A stretch of DNA of 64,000 bases from an uncultured Acidobacteriaceae bacterium (GCA_903842065.1 CAIMKZ010000017.1:108386-172385); one strand, 5' to 3'; counted from the stretch's first letter, positions 42,911 through 51,464 are shown. Program-made: numbers and translations. The notes: generated by a model from the sequence alone, not told the origin.

Positions 42911-43276
42911 ATGGCATCGGTCACCGGTTTTGGCGGAGCGTTCCTTCGCGCCAAAGACCCCAAAGCTCTCTACGAGTGGTACGAACAGCACCTCGGCCTC
43001 ACTCGGACCCACGGCTGCTTCACCTTCCCAGCCTCCGCCCAGCGTGGAGACGTCGTCTTCTCCTTCTTCTCGAAAGAAGACGCCTACTTCCCCCCATCCC
43101 AGCCGGCGATGATCAACCTCCAGGTCGACGACCTTGACGCACTCCTCGACCGCCTCACAGCCGCGGGCGTTACGGTCGATCCCAAACGCGACAGCTACGA
43201 CTTCGGCAAGTTCGGCTGGTTCACCGACCCCGAAGGCAACCGCGTCGAACTCTGGCAGCCCGCCGAAAAGGGCTGA
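42911..43276 (+). CDS. VOC-family (glyoxalase/bleomycin-resistance-like) protein
   Basis: A 121-residue single vicinal-oxygen-chelate protein: FGGAFLRAKDPKALYEWYEQ, LGLTRTHG, INLQVDDLDALLDRLTAAGV and a C-terminal WFTDPEGNRVELWQP with the usual metal-site Glu. It may be a glyoxalase-like or lactam-type enzyme, substrate unknown. ATG 42911 has AAGGAG 6 bases upstream. Confidence 0.9.
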   Translation: MASVTGFGGAFLRAKDPKALYEWYEQHLGLTRTHGCFTFPASAQRGDVVFSFFSKEDAYFPPSQPAMINLQVDDLDALLDRLTAAGVTVDPKRDSYDFGKFGWFTDPEGNRVELWQPAEKG

Positions 43277-43320
43277 AGTAGCTCGGCTCGTTTTTTGAAA
43301 ACTCGTTCCCCCACAAATGC

Positions 43321-43386
43321 AGCTGCCCCATGTGCCTCGTTTGCCTGGCCTGCCCGCCGTGGCGCGGCAGAGGCACATGGGATCGC
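43321..43386. repeat. Palindromic intergenic repeat, family B, copy 2
   Basis: CCCATGTGCCTC at 43327-43338 pairs with GAGGCACATGGG at 43370-43381 (12-bp perfect arms). The start AGCTGCCCC matches the other family B copy. Confidence 0.85.
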
Positions 43387-43450
43387 GCAACACTCGACCG
43401 CTCACATCTCCGGCTTTTCCTCTCTCCTCTCCAGTCGCGTCCCAAAAATA

Positions 43451-43494
43451 ATCGCAATATAAACGCATTTTATTCGCACTATAATCGCATTCAA
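43451..43494. promoter_or_regulatory. Four helically phased 11-bp repeats (CGCA core)
   Basis: CGCA occurs at 43453, 43464, 43475 and 43486, exactly 11 bp apart, each flanked by A/T-rich bases. The units are atcgcaatata, aacgcatttta, ttcgcactata and atcgcattcaa. Such phasing is typical of a multi-site protein binding array or of curved DNA. No gene overlaps it. Confidence 0.5.
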
Positions 43495-43636
43495 CTTGCC
43501 CCCCCACCTTCACACCGCAAGCACTTCACTGTCACCTGACAAACGAATCCTTTTCCCTGACTGTTGCCGATTAATTCCTGCCCTCGCGTATCCTGAAAGT
43601 ATTGCCAATTCCACTCGCCGGAGGCCGCAAAACCGT

Positions 43637-43665
43637 GCACATATAATGTGCTTATAATCATGCAC
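43637..43665. promoter_or_regulatory. GCAC/GTGC inverted-repeat cluster with two TATAAT boxes
   Basis: GCACAT-ATA-ATGTGC at 43637-43651 is a perfect inverted repeat. Its right arm also pairs with GCAC at 43662-43665 (GTGC at 43648-43651). TATAAT occurs at 43642-43647 and 43653-43658. It may be a promoter with an overlapping operator about 200 bases upstream of the 43859 gene. Confidence 0.35.
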
Positions 43666-43858
43666 TTACATATTGAATATAGGAAAGTCGTTTATTATCT
43701 TAATCTTACGTAGTAAATATATAATCCAACATAACCAGCCTATATTCATACACTTGCAAATATAGCGCCGCAATGCGGTTCGTCCGGGCCGTCAGTAATA
43801 GCCCGGAAAACCACCCCCTGCCGCGCTCCCACAAGCCCCATTATTTACACTCACATCG

Positions 43859-44509
43859 ATGCCCCAGCCGCTCCAGAATTCCGCCCCCATCGAACGCGAG
43901 ATCGAGTCCGTCTACAGCCTCTACGCGGCGCTCGCTCGCAACCTTGACCCCGCGACCGGCCTCGGCGGCAGCTTCCTCTACGCAGCCGATCCTGCCGAAT
44001 CCGGCCCCGCACTCCTGCGCGCCGCCAACATCGCCGGCGCTGCCTCGCTGGCCGCCTCGGCCGACTCAACCCTTCTCCGCCGCCTCATGCGCGAGAGCGC
44101 TCTGGACTTTGTCGTCACCTCCCTCGACGAAGCTCTCCGCATCCTCAAAAACGAACTCCGCAAGCACGAGCCGGTCGCCGTCGGCGTGACCGTTGAAACC
44201 GGCGCCATCGAGCGCGAGATGCTGGAGCGGGGCGTACAACCCAACCTGCTCGCCGGAAACCTGAGTCCGAGGCAGGAACTGGAGGCCTTCGTTGCCCGGG
44301 GAACTCGTCTGGTTGAGCCGGTACTGATCGCGCCGGGCAGCTTTCAGATCTTTTCGATTCCAGCCGACTGGACCCTCTCCGCAGCTGCCTTCGACGACCA
44401 ACTCCTCGCCGGTCTCCCGCCAGGCGACGAGTTGAACCGGCGCTGGCTGCGGCTTGCGCCGCGCTATCTGCCCGCCGCGGCGCGCAGACTGCGATCTGTG
44501 CCGCGCTAA
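43859..44509 (+). CDS. Hypothetical protein with weak urocanase-like segment
   Basis: A 216-residue soluble protein with no clear family. The segment PVAVGVTVETGAIEREMLER, then GVQPNLLAGNLSP, has the spacing of the urocanase NAD-binding block (VGLVGN...ERGIRPDLVTDQTSAHD). The residues typical of that block, GN and TDQTSAHD, are not conserved. It is far shorter than urocanase (about 550 residues). It may be a degenerate domain derived from that fold or an unrelated protein. ATG 43859 lacks an obvious ribosome binding site. It stands alone between the AT-rich island and the ceramidase row. Confidence 0.55.
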   Translation: MPQPLQNSAPIEREIESVYSLYAALARNLDPATGLGGSFLYAADPAESGPALLRAANIAGAASLAASADSTLLRRLMRESALDFVVTSLDEALRILKNELRKHEPVAVGVTVETGAIEREMLERGVQPNLLAGNLSPRQELEAFVARGTRLVEPVLIAPGSFQIFSIPADWTLSAAAFDDQLLAGLPPGDELNRRWLRLAPRYLPAAARRLRSVPR

Positions 44510-44720
44510 AGGCGTTCTCCTGCATCTCAACAGCCTTGCCGAAGGCTGAAACAACGCTTCCACTCTGTATACAACTGTTTCTGACATTACAAACCGCACG
44601 AATCGGTGCAGAATGATCTCGCACGTCTGACCGGCATCGCACAGTGTGGGCGCGGGACAGCGAATGTATGTTCGATAAGTTGAGCATTTGAGATAAGCAA
44701 CAAAGGAAGGGAACTGGAAG

Positions 44721-46154
44721 ATGCGTGTAATGAAGGGTTTGAAGTTATCTTTTGCAATAGCAGTATGTGCTTGCCTTATGCTCACCGCTCTACCGATGCA
44801 CGGAGCAGAGTCTCATGCGCTGCAAGTTGGCGTTATCAAGATAGACATTACGCCGAAGGACCTGACCGGGCTGGTGGGGATTCCGAACAGGCCTTTCAGC
44901 GCGATACATGAGCCGCTCTACGCCCGTGCACTGATGCTGGACAACGGTGCAGTTAAGGCCGCCATAGTTGCAGTCGATCTCGTGGAGGTGGGCGACACCA
45001 CCTTGCTGCGCCAGCGGATCGAGAAGGAAGTAGGAATTCCCGCCGGCAACATCATCATCAACGCCAGCCACGACCACAGCGCGCCGCGCAGCGGACCGCC
45101 GACGCCGGGAACATCGTCGGCCGCAGGTCGCCCGTACGCGACGCCGGAGTACGTCAAGCAGGTCGAGGACTCGGTCGTTGAGGCTCTCAAGCAGGCCAAG
45201 GCTGGGCTCCAGCCCGCGAAGGTGGGCTACGGAACCGGCAAGGTGGATGTGAGCGTGCAGCGCTACGGCTACACCCCCGAGCGCGGCTGGCGCGAGAACA
45301 CCAACGAAGAGGGTTTCAGCGACAAGACGCTGGCTGTGGTGAAGTTTGTGAATGCGGCGGGCGACCCGATCGCGATTCTGATGAACTATGCCGTGCACTC
45401 CAACTCGATGACCGGCGTATTTAACAACACGATCCACGGCGACATTGCCGGCAACGCCGAGAAGTTTGTCGAGAACCAGTACAAGGGCAAGGTGGTGGCG
45501 CTATGGAGCATGGGCGCCGCGGCTGATGAGTATCCCAAGTTCAACGAAGATATGGGGCAGCTCGACGACAAGGCCTCACCCTACGCGCCGGTTGAGATTA
45601 TGGGCTCGATGCTCGGCGGCGAGGTGATGAAGGTTGTCAAGCGCACCACCGAGACGACGGATGCCGTGACGCTGTACGCTGCGGGCCGCGCCGTACCCTG
45701 CGAGATGAATGTGAAGCCGCCCGTCCAGAACACTCCCGGCGCTGCTCCGGGCGGTCCGGGTGGATCCGCGGCACCTGCCGGCACCGGCGCTCCCGGCGCA
45801 CAAGCCGCACCGGCCGGTCCCCCAAGGCCGCCCACGGTGCCGGCCAAGCATCTGCTTCCCGATCCCCAGGTGGGCGACAAGCTCGACATCCACCTGAGCC
45901 TGATCCGGATCAATCAACTCACCATCTCCGGCGTGTCCGGCGAAGTGGGCTCGCAGATCCTGGTTCACCTCAAGCAGGTTTCGCCCTTCCCAAACAACTT
46001 GATGATCACGCTGTCGAATGATCGCGCGGGCTACATCCCCGACGACGCCGGCTGGGATCACCAGGGACCTGGCGGGCAGGCGTTTGTGCGCGGTTGCGCC
46101 GAAAAAGCCATTGTGAACAACCTCGCAGAGATGATGAACCAGAGCCTCAAGTAG
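44721..46154 (+). CDS. Ceramidase-like exported protein, tandem copy 1 (divergent active-site loop)
   Basis: A 477-residue exported protein with a signal peptide (AIAVCACLMLTALPMHG), related to neutral/alkaline ceramidases. The H-x-H zinc motif is present (INASHDHSAPRSG), as is the NYAVHSNSMTG histidine. The active-site loop that reads A-x-G-D-Q-N-P in the sister copies is WSMGAAADEYPKF here, so the key residues are changed. A Pro/Gly/Ala insertion (APGGPGGSAAPAGTGAPG) lies near residues 338-365. ATG 44721 follows a GGAAGGGA. It probably arose by duplication with altered function. Confidence 0.82.
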   Translation: MRVMKGLKLSFAIAVCACLMLTALPMHGAESHALQVGVIKIDITPKDLTGLVGIPNRPFSAIHEPLYARALMLDNGAVKAAIVAVDLVEVGDTTLLRQRIEKEVGIPAGNIIINASHDHSAPRSGPPTPGTSSAAGRPYATPEYVKQVEDSVVEALKQAKAGLQPAKVGYGTGKVDVSVQRYGYTPERGWRENTNEEGFSDKTLAVVKFVNAAGDPIAILMNYAVHSNSMTGVFNNTIHGDIAGNAEKFVENQYKGKVVALWSMGAAADEYPKFNEDMGQLDDKASPYAPVEIMGSMLGGEVMKVVKRTTETTDAVTLYAAGRAVPCEMNVKPPVQNTPGAAPGGPGGSAAPAGTGAPGAQAAPAGPPRPPTVPAKHLLPDPQVGDKLDIHLSLIRINQLTISGVSGEVGSQILVHLKQVSPFPNNLMITLSNDRAGYIPDDAGWDHQGPGGQAFVRGCAEKAIVNNLAEMMNQSLK

Positions 46155-46258
46155 TTCCCCGGCCGGTGCGCGCAGCTAAAAACTTCGCGCACCGGGTTGG
46201 TCCCGCCTGATAAGATCGTGCCGCCAGACCTGTTTAACACCACAAGGAGAAATTCGGT

Positions 46259-47617
46259 ATGAAGGCAAAGTTTTTATTGAGCGGCCTGGTGGCCCTCGCT
46301 CTCGCTGTGTCCGCCTCGTTATCGATGGCCCAGGCCGGTCCCCTCCGCGCCGGCGCGGCCAAAGTCGATATCTCGCCCGCCCCCAGCATGTTTCCTTTCA
46401 CTAACATGCAGAACTACGGCAGTCTGCACGATCCACTGTTTGCCCGTGCCCTTGTGCTCGACAACGGCGCCACAAAAATCGCGCTCATCAGCTGCGACTC
46501 CATCCACTTCCCCTTCGGCGATGAGCTGATCAAGGCCGTCACCGACGAGCTAAAGATTCCGGCCGCCAACGTCCTGCTTAACGGCACCCACGATCACAAC
46601 TCTCCGGCTGGCGCAGGCGGATTCGGTGGCGCCGCCACGGCCAAGAACCCCTACTTCGACATTCTCATCAAGGGCATTACCAAGGCCGCTCATGACGCCA
46701 ACGCCAGCCTGCAGCCGGCGCGCATCGGCTTCGGAACGGGCAAAGCCTACATCAACACCAACCGCGACGAAAAGATCGGCGAGGGCTACCACATGGGCTA
46801 TGCGCCCGACGGCCCTTCCGACAAGACCGTTGCCATTTTGGTAGTCACCAAGCCTACGGGCGAGCCGATCGCGATCTACTCAAGCTACGCCGTGCACTCG
46901 GTGGTAATGTATCGCAACCACACCAAGGACGGACAGATTCAGATCACCAGCGACCTCGGCGGCTGGGCCTCGAATTATGTTGAGGACCACTTCAAGGGCG
47001 CAGTGGCTCTTTGGACGATGGCAGCGGCCGGCGACCAGAATCCGCTCTTCCAGACCGACTACAACCAGGACGCTCCCGACGTGCATGAAGAGGGCGAGGG
47101 CGGCTTTGCCATTCTCGATGTGCTTTCGCGCCGCGTGGGCGAGGAAGTTGTCCGCGTCACGAAGAATGTCCAGAAAACATCCAGCAAGGCCGTTCTGTGG
47201 GCAGCAAGCTCCTCCGTTACCTGCCCCGGACAGAAGCGCGCCGAGCCTCCGGCGCCTGGCGTTCCGCAGGCTGGCTGGCGTGGTCCGGCGAAGGTGGCCA
47301 TGATTGACGGCAACCCGGTCACCATCCCCATGCAGCTCTTGATGGTGAACGACATCGCAATCACCGCTGTAGCGGGCGAGGTCTTCACCGAGATCGGCGA
47401 GCACGTCAAGAAGGACTCGCTCTTCGATCGCACATTCATGGTAACCATGCTGCCGAATGGCATCGGCTACATCCCGACAGACAAGGCGTATCTGATGCCG
47501 AGCGAGAAGGCGATTACCAACGCCATCAAGCCCGGGTGCGCCGAGCCGTCGATAGTGGATGCGTTCAAGAAGCTGGAAACCGCCTACCTGCCCATCTATC
47601 AGGCCGCAACCAAGTAG
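46259..47617 (+). CDS. Ceramidase-like exported protein, tandem copy 2
   Basis: A 452-residue exported protein: signal peptide ending ASLSMAQA, zinc motif LNGTHDHNSPAGAG, SYAVHSVVMYRNH and loop MAAAGDQNPLF, all as expected for ceramidase-like N-terminal domains. AAGGAG lies 8 bases before ATG 46259. It is closest to the next gene (PLRAGAAKVDIS against PLRAGAAKVEIS) and ends at its own terminator. The substrate is unknown. Confidence 0.85.
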   Translation: MKAKFLLSGLVALALAVSASLSMAQAGPLRAGAAKVDISPAPSMFPFTNMQNYGSLHDPLFARALVLDNGATKIALISCDSIHFPFGDELIKAVTDELKIPAANVLLNGTHDHNSPAGAGGFGGAATAKNPYFDILIKGITKAAHDANASLQPARIGFGTGKAYINTNRDEKIGEGYHMGYAPDGPSDKTVAILVVTKPTGEPIAIYSSYAVHSVVMYRNHTKDGQIQITSDLGGWASNYVEDHFKGAVALWTMAAAGDQNPLFQTDYNQDAPDVHEEGEGGFAILDVLSRRVGEEVVRVTKNVQKTSSKAVLWAASSSVTCPGQKRAEPPAPGVPQAGWRGPAKVAMIDGNPVTIPMQLLMVNDIAITAVAGEVFTEIGEHVKKDSLFDRTFMVTMLPNGIGYIPTDKAYLMPSEKAITNAIKPGCAEPSIVDAFKKLETAYLPIYQAATK

Positions 47618-47627
47618 ACTTCACTCC

Positions 47628-47670
47628 ACAAATGCCGGGGCGCGCAGTGCGTCCTGGCATTTGTGTTTTT
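47628..47670 (+). terminator. Rho-independent terminator after tandem copy 2
   Basis: ACAAATGCC at 47628-47636 pairs with GGCATTTGT at 47656-47664, followed by GTTTTT. Confidence 0.7.
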
Positions 47671-47724
47671 GGGTCCAATCCGCGGGCCGGCACGTCTCAG
47701 AGACAGAACCAAGGAGTTCTCTTC

Positions 47725-49095
47725 ATGAAATCGAAACTGCTCTATTGTGGAGCTGCGGTTGCGGCGCTTATGCTCTCATCCTTATTTGCAACCGCGCAGG
47801 CAGGCCCGCTTCGCGCTGGAGCCGCCAAGGTTGAAATATCGATCCCGGCCAGCATGTTTCCCATCACCGACAAGCAGAAGTTCGCCGACGTGCACGACCC
47901 CATCTACGCGCGCGCGCTGGTGCTCGACAACGGGAAGACCAAGGTAGCGCTGATCGTTCTTGAAGTCACCCAGCTGACTTTTGGCGCGGAACTGGTTCAG
48001 GCCGCCACGGACGAGTTGAAGATTCCCGCTGCGAACCTGATCCTCAGCGGTACGCACAATCACAACTCGCCCTCGCTAAACGGCGGCGGGTTCGGCCAGG
48101 CGCCCACCAAGCTGCCCTTCTTCGATCTCGTGAAGAAAAGCATGATAGAGGCAGCGCACCAGGCCAACGCCAATCTTCAGCCCGCTCGCATCGGCTACGG
48201 CACCGGCAAGGCCTACGTGAACACTAACCGCGACCAGAAGATCGGCGACAGCTACAAGATGGGCTACGCGCCCGAGGGTGTGTCCGACAAGACTGTGACC
48301 GTGGTGAGCGTGACCAAGCCCAACGGCGAGCCCATCGCCATCTACGCCAACTATCCGGTGCACTCGGTGGTAATGTTCCTGGCCAAGACCAAAGACGGCA
48401 TGACCGAGGTGACCAGCGACCTGGCCGGATGGACCTCGAATTACGTTGAAGCCCACTTCCCCGGCTCGGTCGGCCTGTTCACCATGGGCCCGGCCGGCGA
48501 CCAAAATCCACTCTTCATGGCGTATTACAACCAGAGCGGCCCTGAGACTCACGACGAAGGCGCTGCCGGTTGGGCCATCCTCGACGTGCTCTCGCGCCGC
48601 CTCGGCGAAGAGGTTGTGCGCGTAACCAAAAACATCGCGAACACGCAAGAGAAGGTTGTGCTCTGGGGCGGACAGTCCACCGTCTCCTGCCCAGGACGCA
48701 AGTTTGTTCCCATCGGCGGAGAGGCAGCGCAACCTGCACAGCCCGCGCAGCGCGGCCCGAGCAATGCGCCCATGCAGGCAGTTGACGGCGACCCGGTCAA
48801 TATCAACATCGGTCTAGTGATGGTCAACGACATCGCAGTGGCTGGCGCAGCGGCCGAGCTGTTCAACGACGTAGGCCAACAGATCAAGCGCGAGTCGATC
48901 TTCGACCGCATCCTGATTCCGACGCTGCTGCCCGACGATGCGGGTTACATCCCCAGCGACCTGGCATTCACGCTGCCCTCGCAGATGGCGGCACGCAACC
49001 GGCTGAAGCCGGGCTGCGCTGCTCCGGCGCTTGCGGATGCGTTCAAGAAACTCGAAACCACCTACCTGCCGATGTATCAGGCCGCAACAAAGTAG
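47725..49095 (+). CDS. Ceramidase-like exported protein, tandem copy 3
   Basis: A 456-residue exported protein with signal peptide (AAVAALMLSSLFATAQAG), zinc motif LSGTHNHNSPSLNG, NYPVHSVVMFL and MGPAGDQNPLF loop. ATG 47725 follows AAGGAG by 9 bases; the longer frame overlaps the preceding gene end and is rejected. The C-terminal ending KLETTYLPMYQAATK is nearly the same as that of copy 2, supporting recent tandem duplication. Confidence 0.86.
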   Translation: MKSKLLYCGAAVAALMLSSLFATAQAGPLRAGAAKVEISIPASMFPITDKQKFADVHDPIYARALVLDNGKTKVALIVLEVTQLTFGAELVQAATDELKIPAANLILSGTHNHNSPSLNGGGFGQAPTKLPFFDLVKKSMIEAAHQANANLQPARIGYGTGKAYVNTNRDQKIGDSYKMGYAPEGVSDKTVTVVSVTKPNGEPIAIYANYPVHSVVMFLAKTKDGMTEVTSDLAGWTSNYVEAHFPGSVGLFTMGPAGDQNPLFMAYYNQSGPETHDEGAAGWAILDVLSRRLGEEVVRVTKNIANTQEKVVLWGGQSTVSCPGRKFVPIGGEAAQPAQPAQRGPSNAPMQAVDGDPVNINIGLVMVNDIAVAGAAAELFNDVGQQIKRESIFDRILIPTLLPDDAGYIPSDLAFTLPSQMAARNRLKPGCAAPALADAFKKLETTYLPMYQAATK

Positions 49096-49101
49096 CTGGT
49101 C

Positions 49102-49144
49102 AAAAAGCAGAGGGCGCGCCGCAATCGGCGCGCCCTCGCTTTTT
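49102..49144. terminator. Strong bidirectional terminator
   Basis: GAGGGCGCGCCG at 49110-49121 pairs with CGGCGCGCCCTC at 49126-49137 (12 bp, CAAT loop), extended by AAAAAGC and GCTTTTT on the outside. It serves the ceramidase row on the plus strand and engB on the minus strand. Confidence 0.95.
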
Positions 49145-49154
49145 CCCCTGGTCC

Positions 49155-49754
49155 CTAGTCGCTTAGTTCTTCAGCCCCTGCCTCTTCAATCACTCCCCAC
49201 AGCTCCTTGAGTCCTGCGCCGGTCTTCGCGGAGACAGGCAGAATCCCATCTATTTCCAAGCCCTTCCTTAGCGCGGCTAAATTGCGCGTGCGCTCGTTGC
49301 CGCTGAGCCGGTCAGCTTTTGTCGCCACCACTACAAACTCGCGATCTACGGAGCGGAGCCAGTCGAGCAGCAGCTTGTCGGCAGGGCGCGGGGGGATGTT
49401 CGAGTCCACCAGACAGACGCAGAGCGCGAGCGTGGGGCGCGCGGCCAGATACGGCTCAATGAACTTGGGCCACTCCGCGGAGATGGCCTTAGAAATCTTG
49501 GCATAGCCGTAGCCGGGCAGATCGGCAAAGACCAGCTTCGTGCGTCCGCGCTCGTCCCCCAGCGCAAAGAAGTTGATGGCGCGTGTGCGGCCGGGAGTGG
49601 AGGAGACTTTAGCGGCATTCTCGCCCACGAGCGCGTTCAGCAAACTCGATTTGCCGACGTTCGAGCGGCCGAGGAAGGCGATCTCTGGCACGGAGGGGGT
49701 GGGGAACTGCGAGTCGGCCATCGCCGAGAGCAAAAACTGTGTCGTATAAGGCAT
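49155..49754 (-). CDS. engB: Ribosome biogenesis GTPase YihA/EngB
   Basis: A 199-residue EngB. It has G1 GRSNVGKSS, G2 in TPGRTRAINFF, G3 DLPGYGYAK, G4 TKADRLSGNE and G5 SAKTGAG. It is required for 50S subunit assembly. The length and N-terminus (MPYTTQFLLSAMADSQFPTP) fit the family. It lies next to a DUF309 gene upstream on the same strand. Confidence 0.96.
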   Translation of the reverse strand: MPYTTQFLLSAMADSQFPTPSVPEIAFLGRSNVGKSSLLNALVGENAAKVSSTPGRTRAINFFALGDERGRTKLVFADLPGYGYAKISKAISAEWPKFIEPYLAARPTLALCVCLVDSNIPPRPADKLLLDWLRSVDREFVVVATKADRLSGNERTRNLAALRKGLEIDGILPVSAKTGAGLKELWGVIEEAGAEELSD

Positions 49755-49793
49755 CTAGTTCAGAATAGCGGTTCCTGGCGGTTTGGGCCGGAA

Positions 49794-50144
49794 TCAGATG
49801 GGTGGAACGGGTAGTTGGGGGCTTGCTTCTCCGGCGGCAAGCGACTCGATCCAGGCCGCAAGGCTCTGCCGCACAGCCTCCACTTGCACACCGCCATACT
49901 CTGCCGGATAGGGGCCGAGCTTATTCAGAGCACGGCCAAGCTGACTCGATGCACCAGATGCATTTCCCTGCCGCAGATGATGAAAAGCCGCCGTGACATG
50001 AATAAGAGCCTGTAGAAAAATCTTTTCGGGCTTGACGGAGCGCAGCCAAACGGTCTCCCAGTGCTCGTGCGCCTGGAAATACTCCTGGCTGCGATAACAT
50101 GCCAGACCTGCCGCCAACTCGCCGGATTCCCAATCGAGCGCCAT
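49794..50144 (-). CDS. DUF309-family protein
   Basis: A 116-residue helical protein with the DUF309 pattern GLACYRSQEYFQAHEHWETV and ALIHVTAAFHHLRQGNASGA. His, Glu and Trp residues are conserved. The function is unknown. It may be co-transcribed with engB (39-base gap) and is divergent from glf. Confidence 0.88.
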   Translation of the reverse strand: MALDWESGELAAGLACYRSQEYFQAHEHWETVWLRSVKPEKIFLQALIHVTAAFHHLRQGNASGASSQLGRALNKLGPYPAEYGGVQVEAVRQSLAAWIESLAAGEASPQLPVPPI

Positions 50145-50206
50145 CGTATTTCTATTATCGGTAATGGCCTTGCTTGTTGCGCCCCCGGAACGGAATACTT
50201 GAGCCC

Positions 50207-51352
50207 ATGCGCTATTGCATTGTGGGGGCCGGGTTTTCGGGAGCAGTGAGCGCTCGCGCTCTGGCCGAGGCCGGGCATAAGGTTCTTGTCGTCGACGAGC
50301 GCGCGCACGTGGCCGGAAACTCGCACACCACGCGGGACCCCGAGACCGGCGTCATGACCCACGTCTACGGGCCGCACATCTTCCATACCGGCGACGAGCG
50401 GGTGTGGAGCTACGTTCAGCGGTTTGCCACAATGCGGCCCTACCAGCATCGTGTGAGGGCGATTGCGGCGAATGGCAAAAACTACGGACTGCCCGTCAAC
50501 CTCACCACGATCAACGAGTTCTTCGGCACGTCGAAGGGGCCGGATGGGGCGCGCGCGTTAATCGCCTCTAAGACGGAGAAGATCGTATGGCCGGCCAACT
50601 TTGAAGAGCAAGCCCTCACCATGATCGGCCGCGAACTCTATCACGCCTTCTTCCGCGGCTACACGATCAAGCAGTGGGGCATGAAGCCGAAAGAACTGCC
50701 GGCTTCAATCTTTCGCCGCCTGCCGCTACGCTTCAACTCGGACGAAACGTACTACGACCATCCCCACCAGGCGATTCCCGAGCGCGGCTACACAGAGATG
50801 GTGGCAGCGATTCTCGACGCGCCGAACATCGAGGTGCAGCTGGGCGTGAAGTTCGAAGAACTGACGGAAGAGTTCGCGCATGTTATCTACAGCGGACCGG
50901 TAGATAGCTATTTCAAATACGAGCTGGGGCGGCTGGCTTATCGGACGCTGGACTTTGAGGTCTTTCGCGCCGAGGGCAGTTATCAAAATGCGGCGGTGGT
51001 GAATTACTGCGCAGAGCATGTGCCGTACACACGCATCACCGAGCACAAGCACTTTGCGCCATGGGAAGCGGACTCGCTGGCGAAGACGATCTGCTATCGC
51101 GAGTTCAGCCGCGCCTGCGGGGCTGAGGACATCCCCTACTATCCGATTCGGTTTGCTGGAGAAGATAGTTTGTTGCAGAGCTATGTGGAGCGAGCGCGTG
51201 CGACGAAGGGCGTGAGCTTTGTGGGGCGGCTGGGCTCGTTCCGGTATATCGATATGGATGTGTCGATCGCCGAAGCGCTTGCAGCGGCGGATCGGATGCT
51301 GGAGTGCATTCGCGAGGGTGCGGAGATGCCGGCGTTCTTTGTTGAGCCGTGA
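50207..51352 (+). CDS. glf: UDP-galactopyranose mutase
   Basis: A 381-residue FAD enzyme that interconverts UDP-galactopyranose and UDP-galactofuranose. It shows the FAD motif IVGAGFSGAVSARALAEAG, VYGPHIFHT, then GYTIKQWG, RLPLRFNSDETYYDHPHQA, and KYELGRLAYRTLDFE with the flavin/substrate region. ATG 50207 is chosen; the longer frame adds non-homologous residues. Two glycosyltransferase genes follow on the opposite strand, suggesting a galactofuranose-containing glycan. Confidence 0.94.
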   Translation: MRYCIVGAGFSGAVSARALAEAGHKVLVVDERAHVAGNSHTTRDPETGVMTHVYGPHIFHTGDERVWSYVQRFATMRPYQHRVRAIAANGKNYGLPVNLTTINEFFGTSKGPDGARALIASKTEKIVWPANFEEQALTMIGRELYHAFFRGYTIKQWGMKPKELPASIFRRLPLRFNSDETYYDHPHQAIPERGYTEMVAAILDAPNIEVQLGVKFEELTEEFAHVIYSGPVDSYFKYELGRLAYRTLDFEVFRAEGSYQNAAVVNYCAEHVPYTRITEHKHFAPWEADSLAKTICYREFSRACGAEDIPYYPIRFAGEDSLLQSYVERARATKGVSFVGRLGSFRYIDMDVSIAEALAAADRMLECIREGAEMPAFFVEP

Positions 51353-51374
51353 AGAACTCCCCCAAAAAAAGCGT

Positions 51375-51448
51375 TGTCATCCTGAGCAAAGGTCGCCGCG
51401 GCGACCGAAGTCGAAAACTTGCCCGCCGTGGTGGGGATCTGCGGTTGT
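51375..51448. repeat. TGTCATCCTGAG hairpin repeat, intergenic copy
   Basis: The unit starts TGTCATCCTGAGC. It carries a stem GGTCGCC-gc-GGCGACC, then GAAGTCGAAAAC and ends GCGGTTGTTT. Compared with the copy at 10981 the stem has a C-to-T change on the left arm matched by G-to-A on the right arm, so base pairing is preserved. Confidence 0.8.
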
Positions 51449-51464
51449 TTGTTCTTTGTTCCTG

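Larger units (their letters stand above)
43277..43858. other. Long intergenic island, AT-rich in its second half
   Basis: No gene is supported. It contains a family B palindrome at 43321-43386, four phased 11-bp repeats at 43451-43494 and GCAC/GTGC inverted elements near 43637-43665. From about 43440 to 43770 the sequence is conspicuously AT-rich compared with its surroundings. Confidence 0.7.

Noticed and set aside
43440..43760. Possible CRISPR array in the AT-rich island
   Set aside because: The phased repeats are only 11 bp with no spacers of 25-40 bp and no cas genes nearby.
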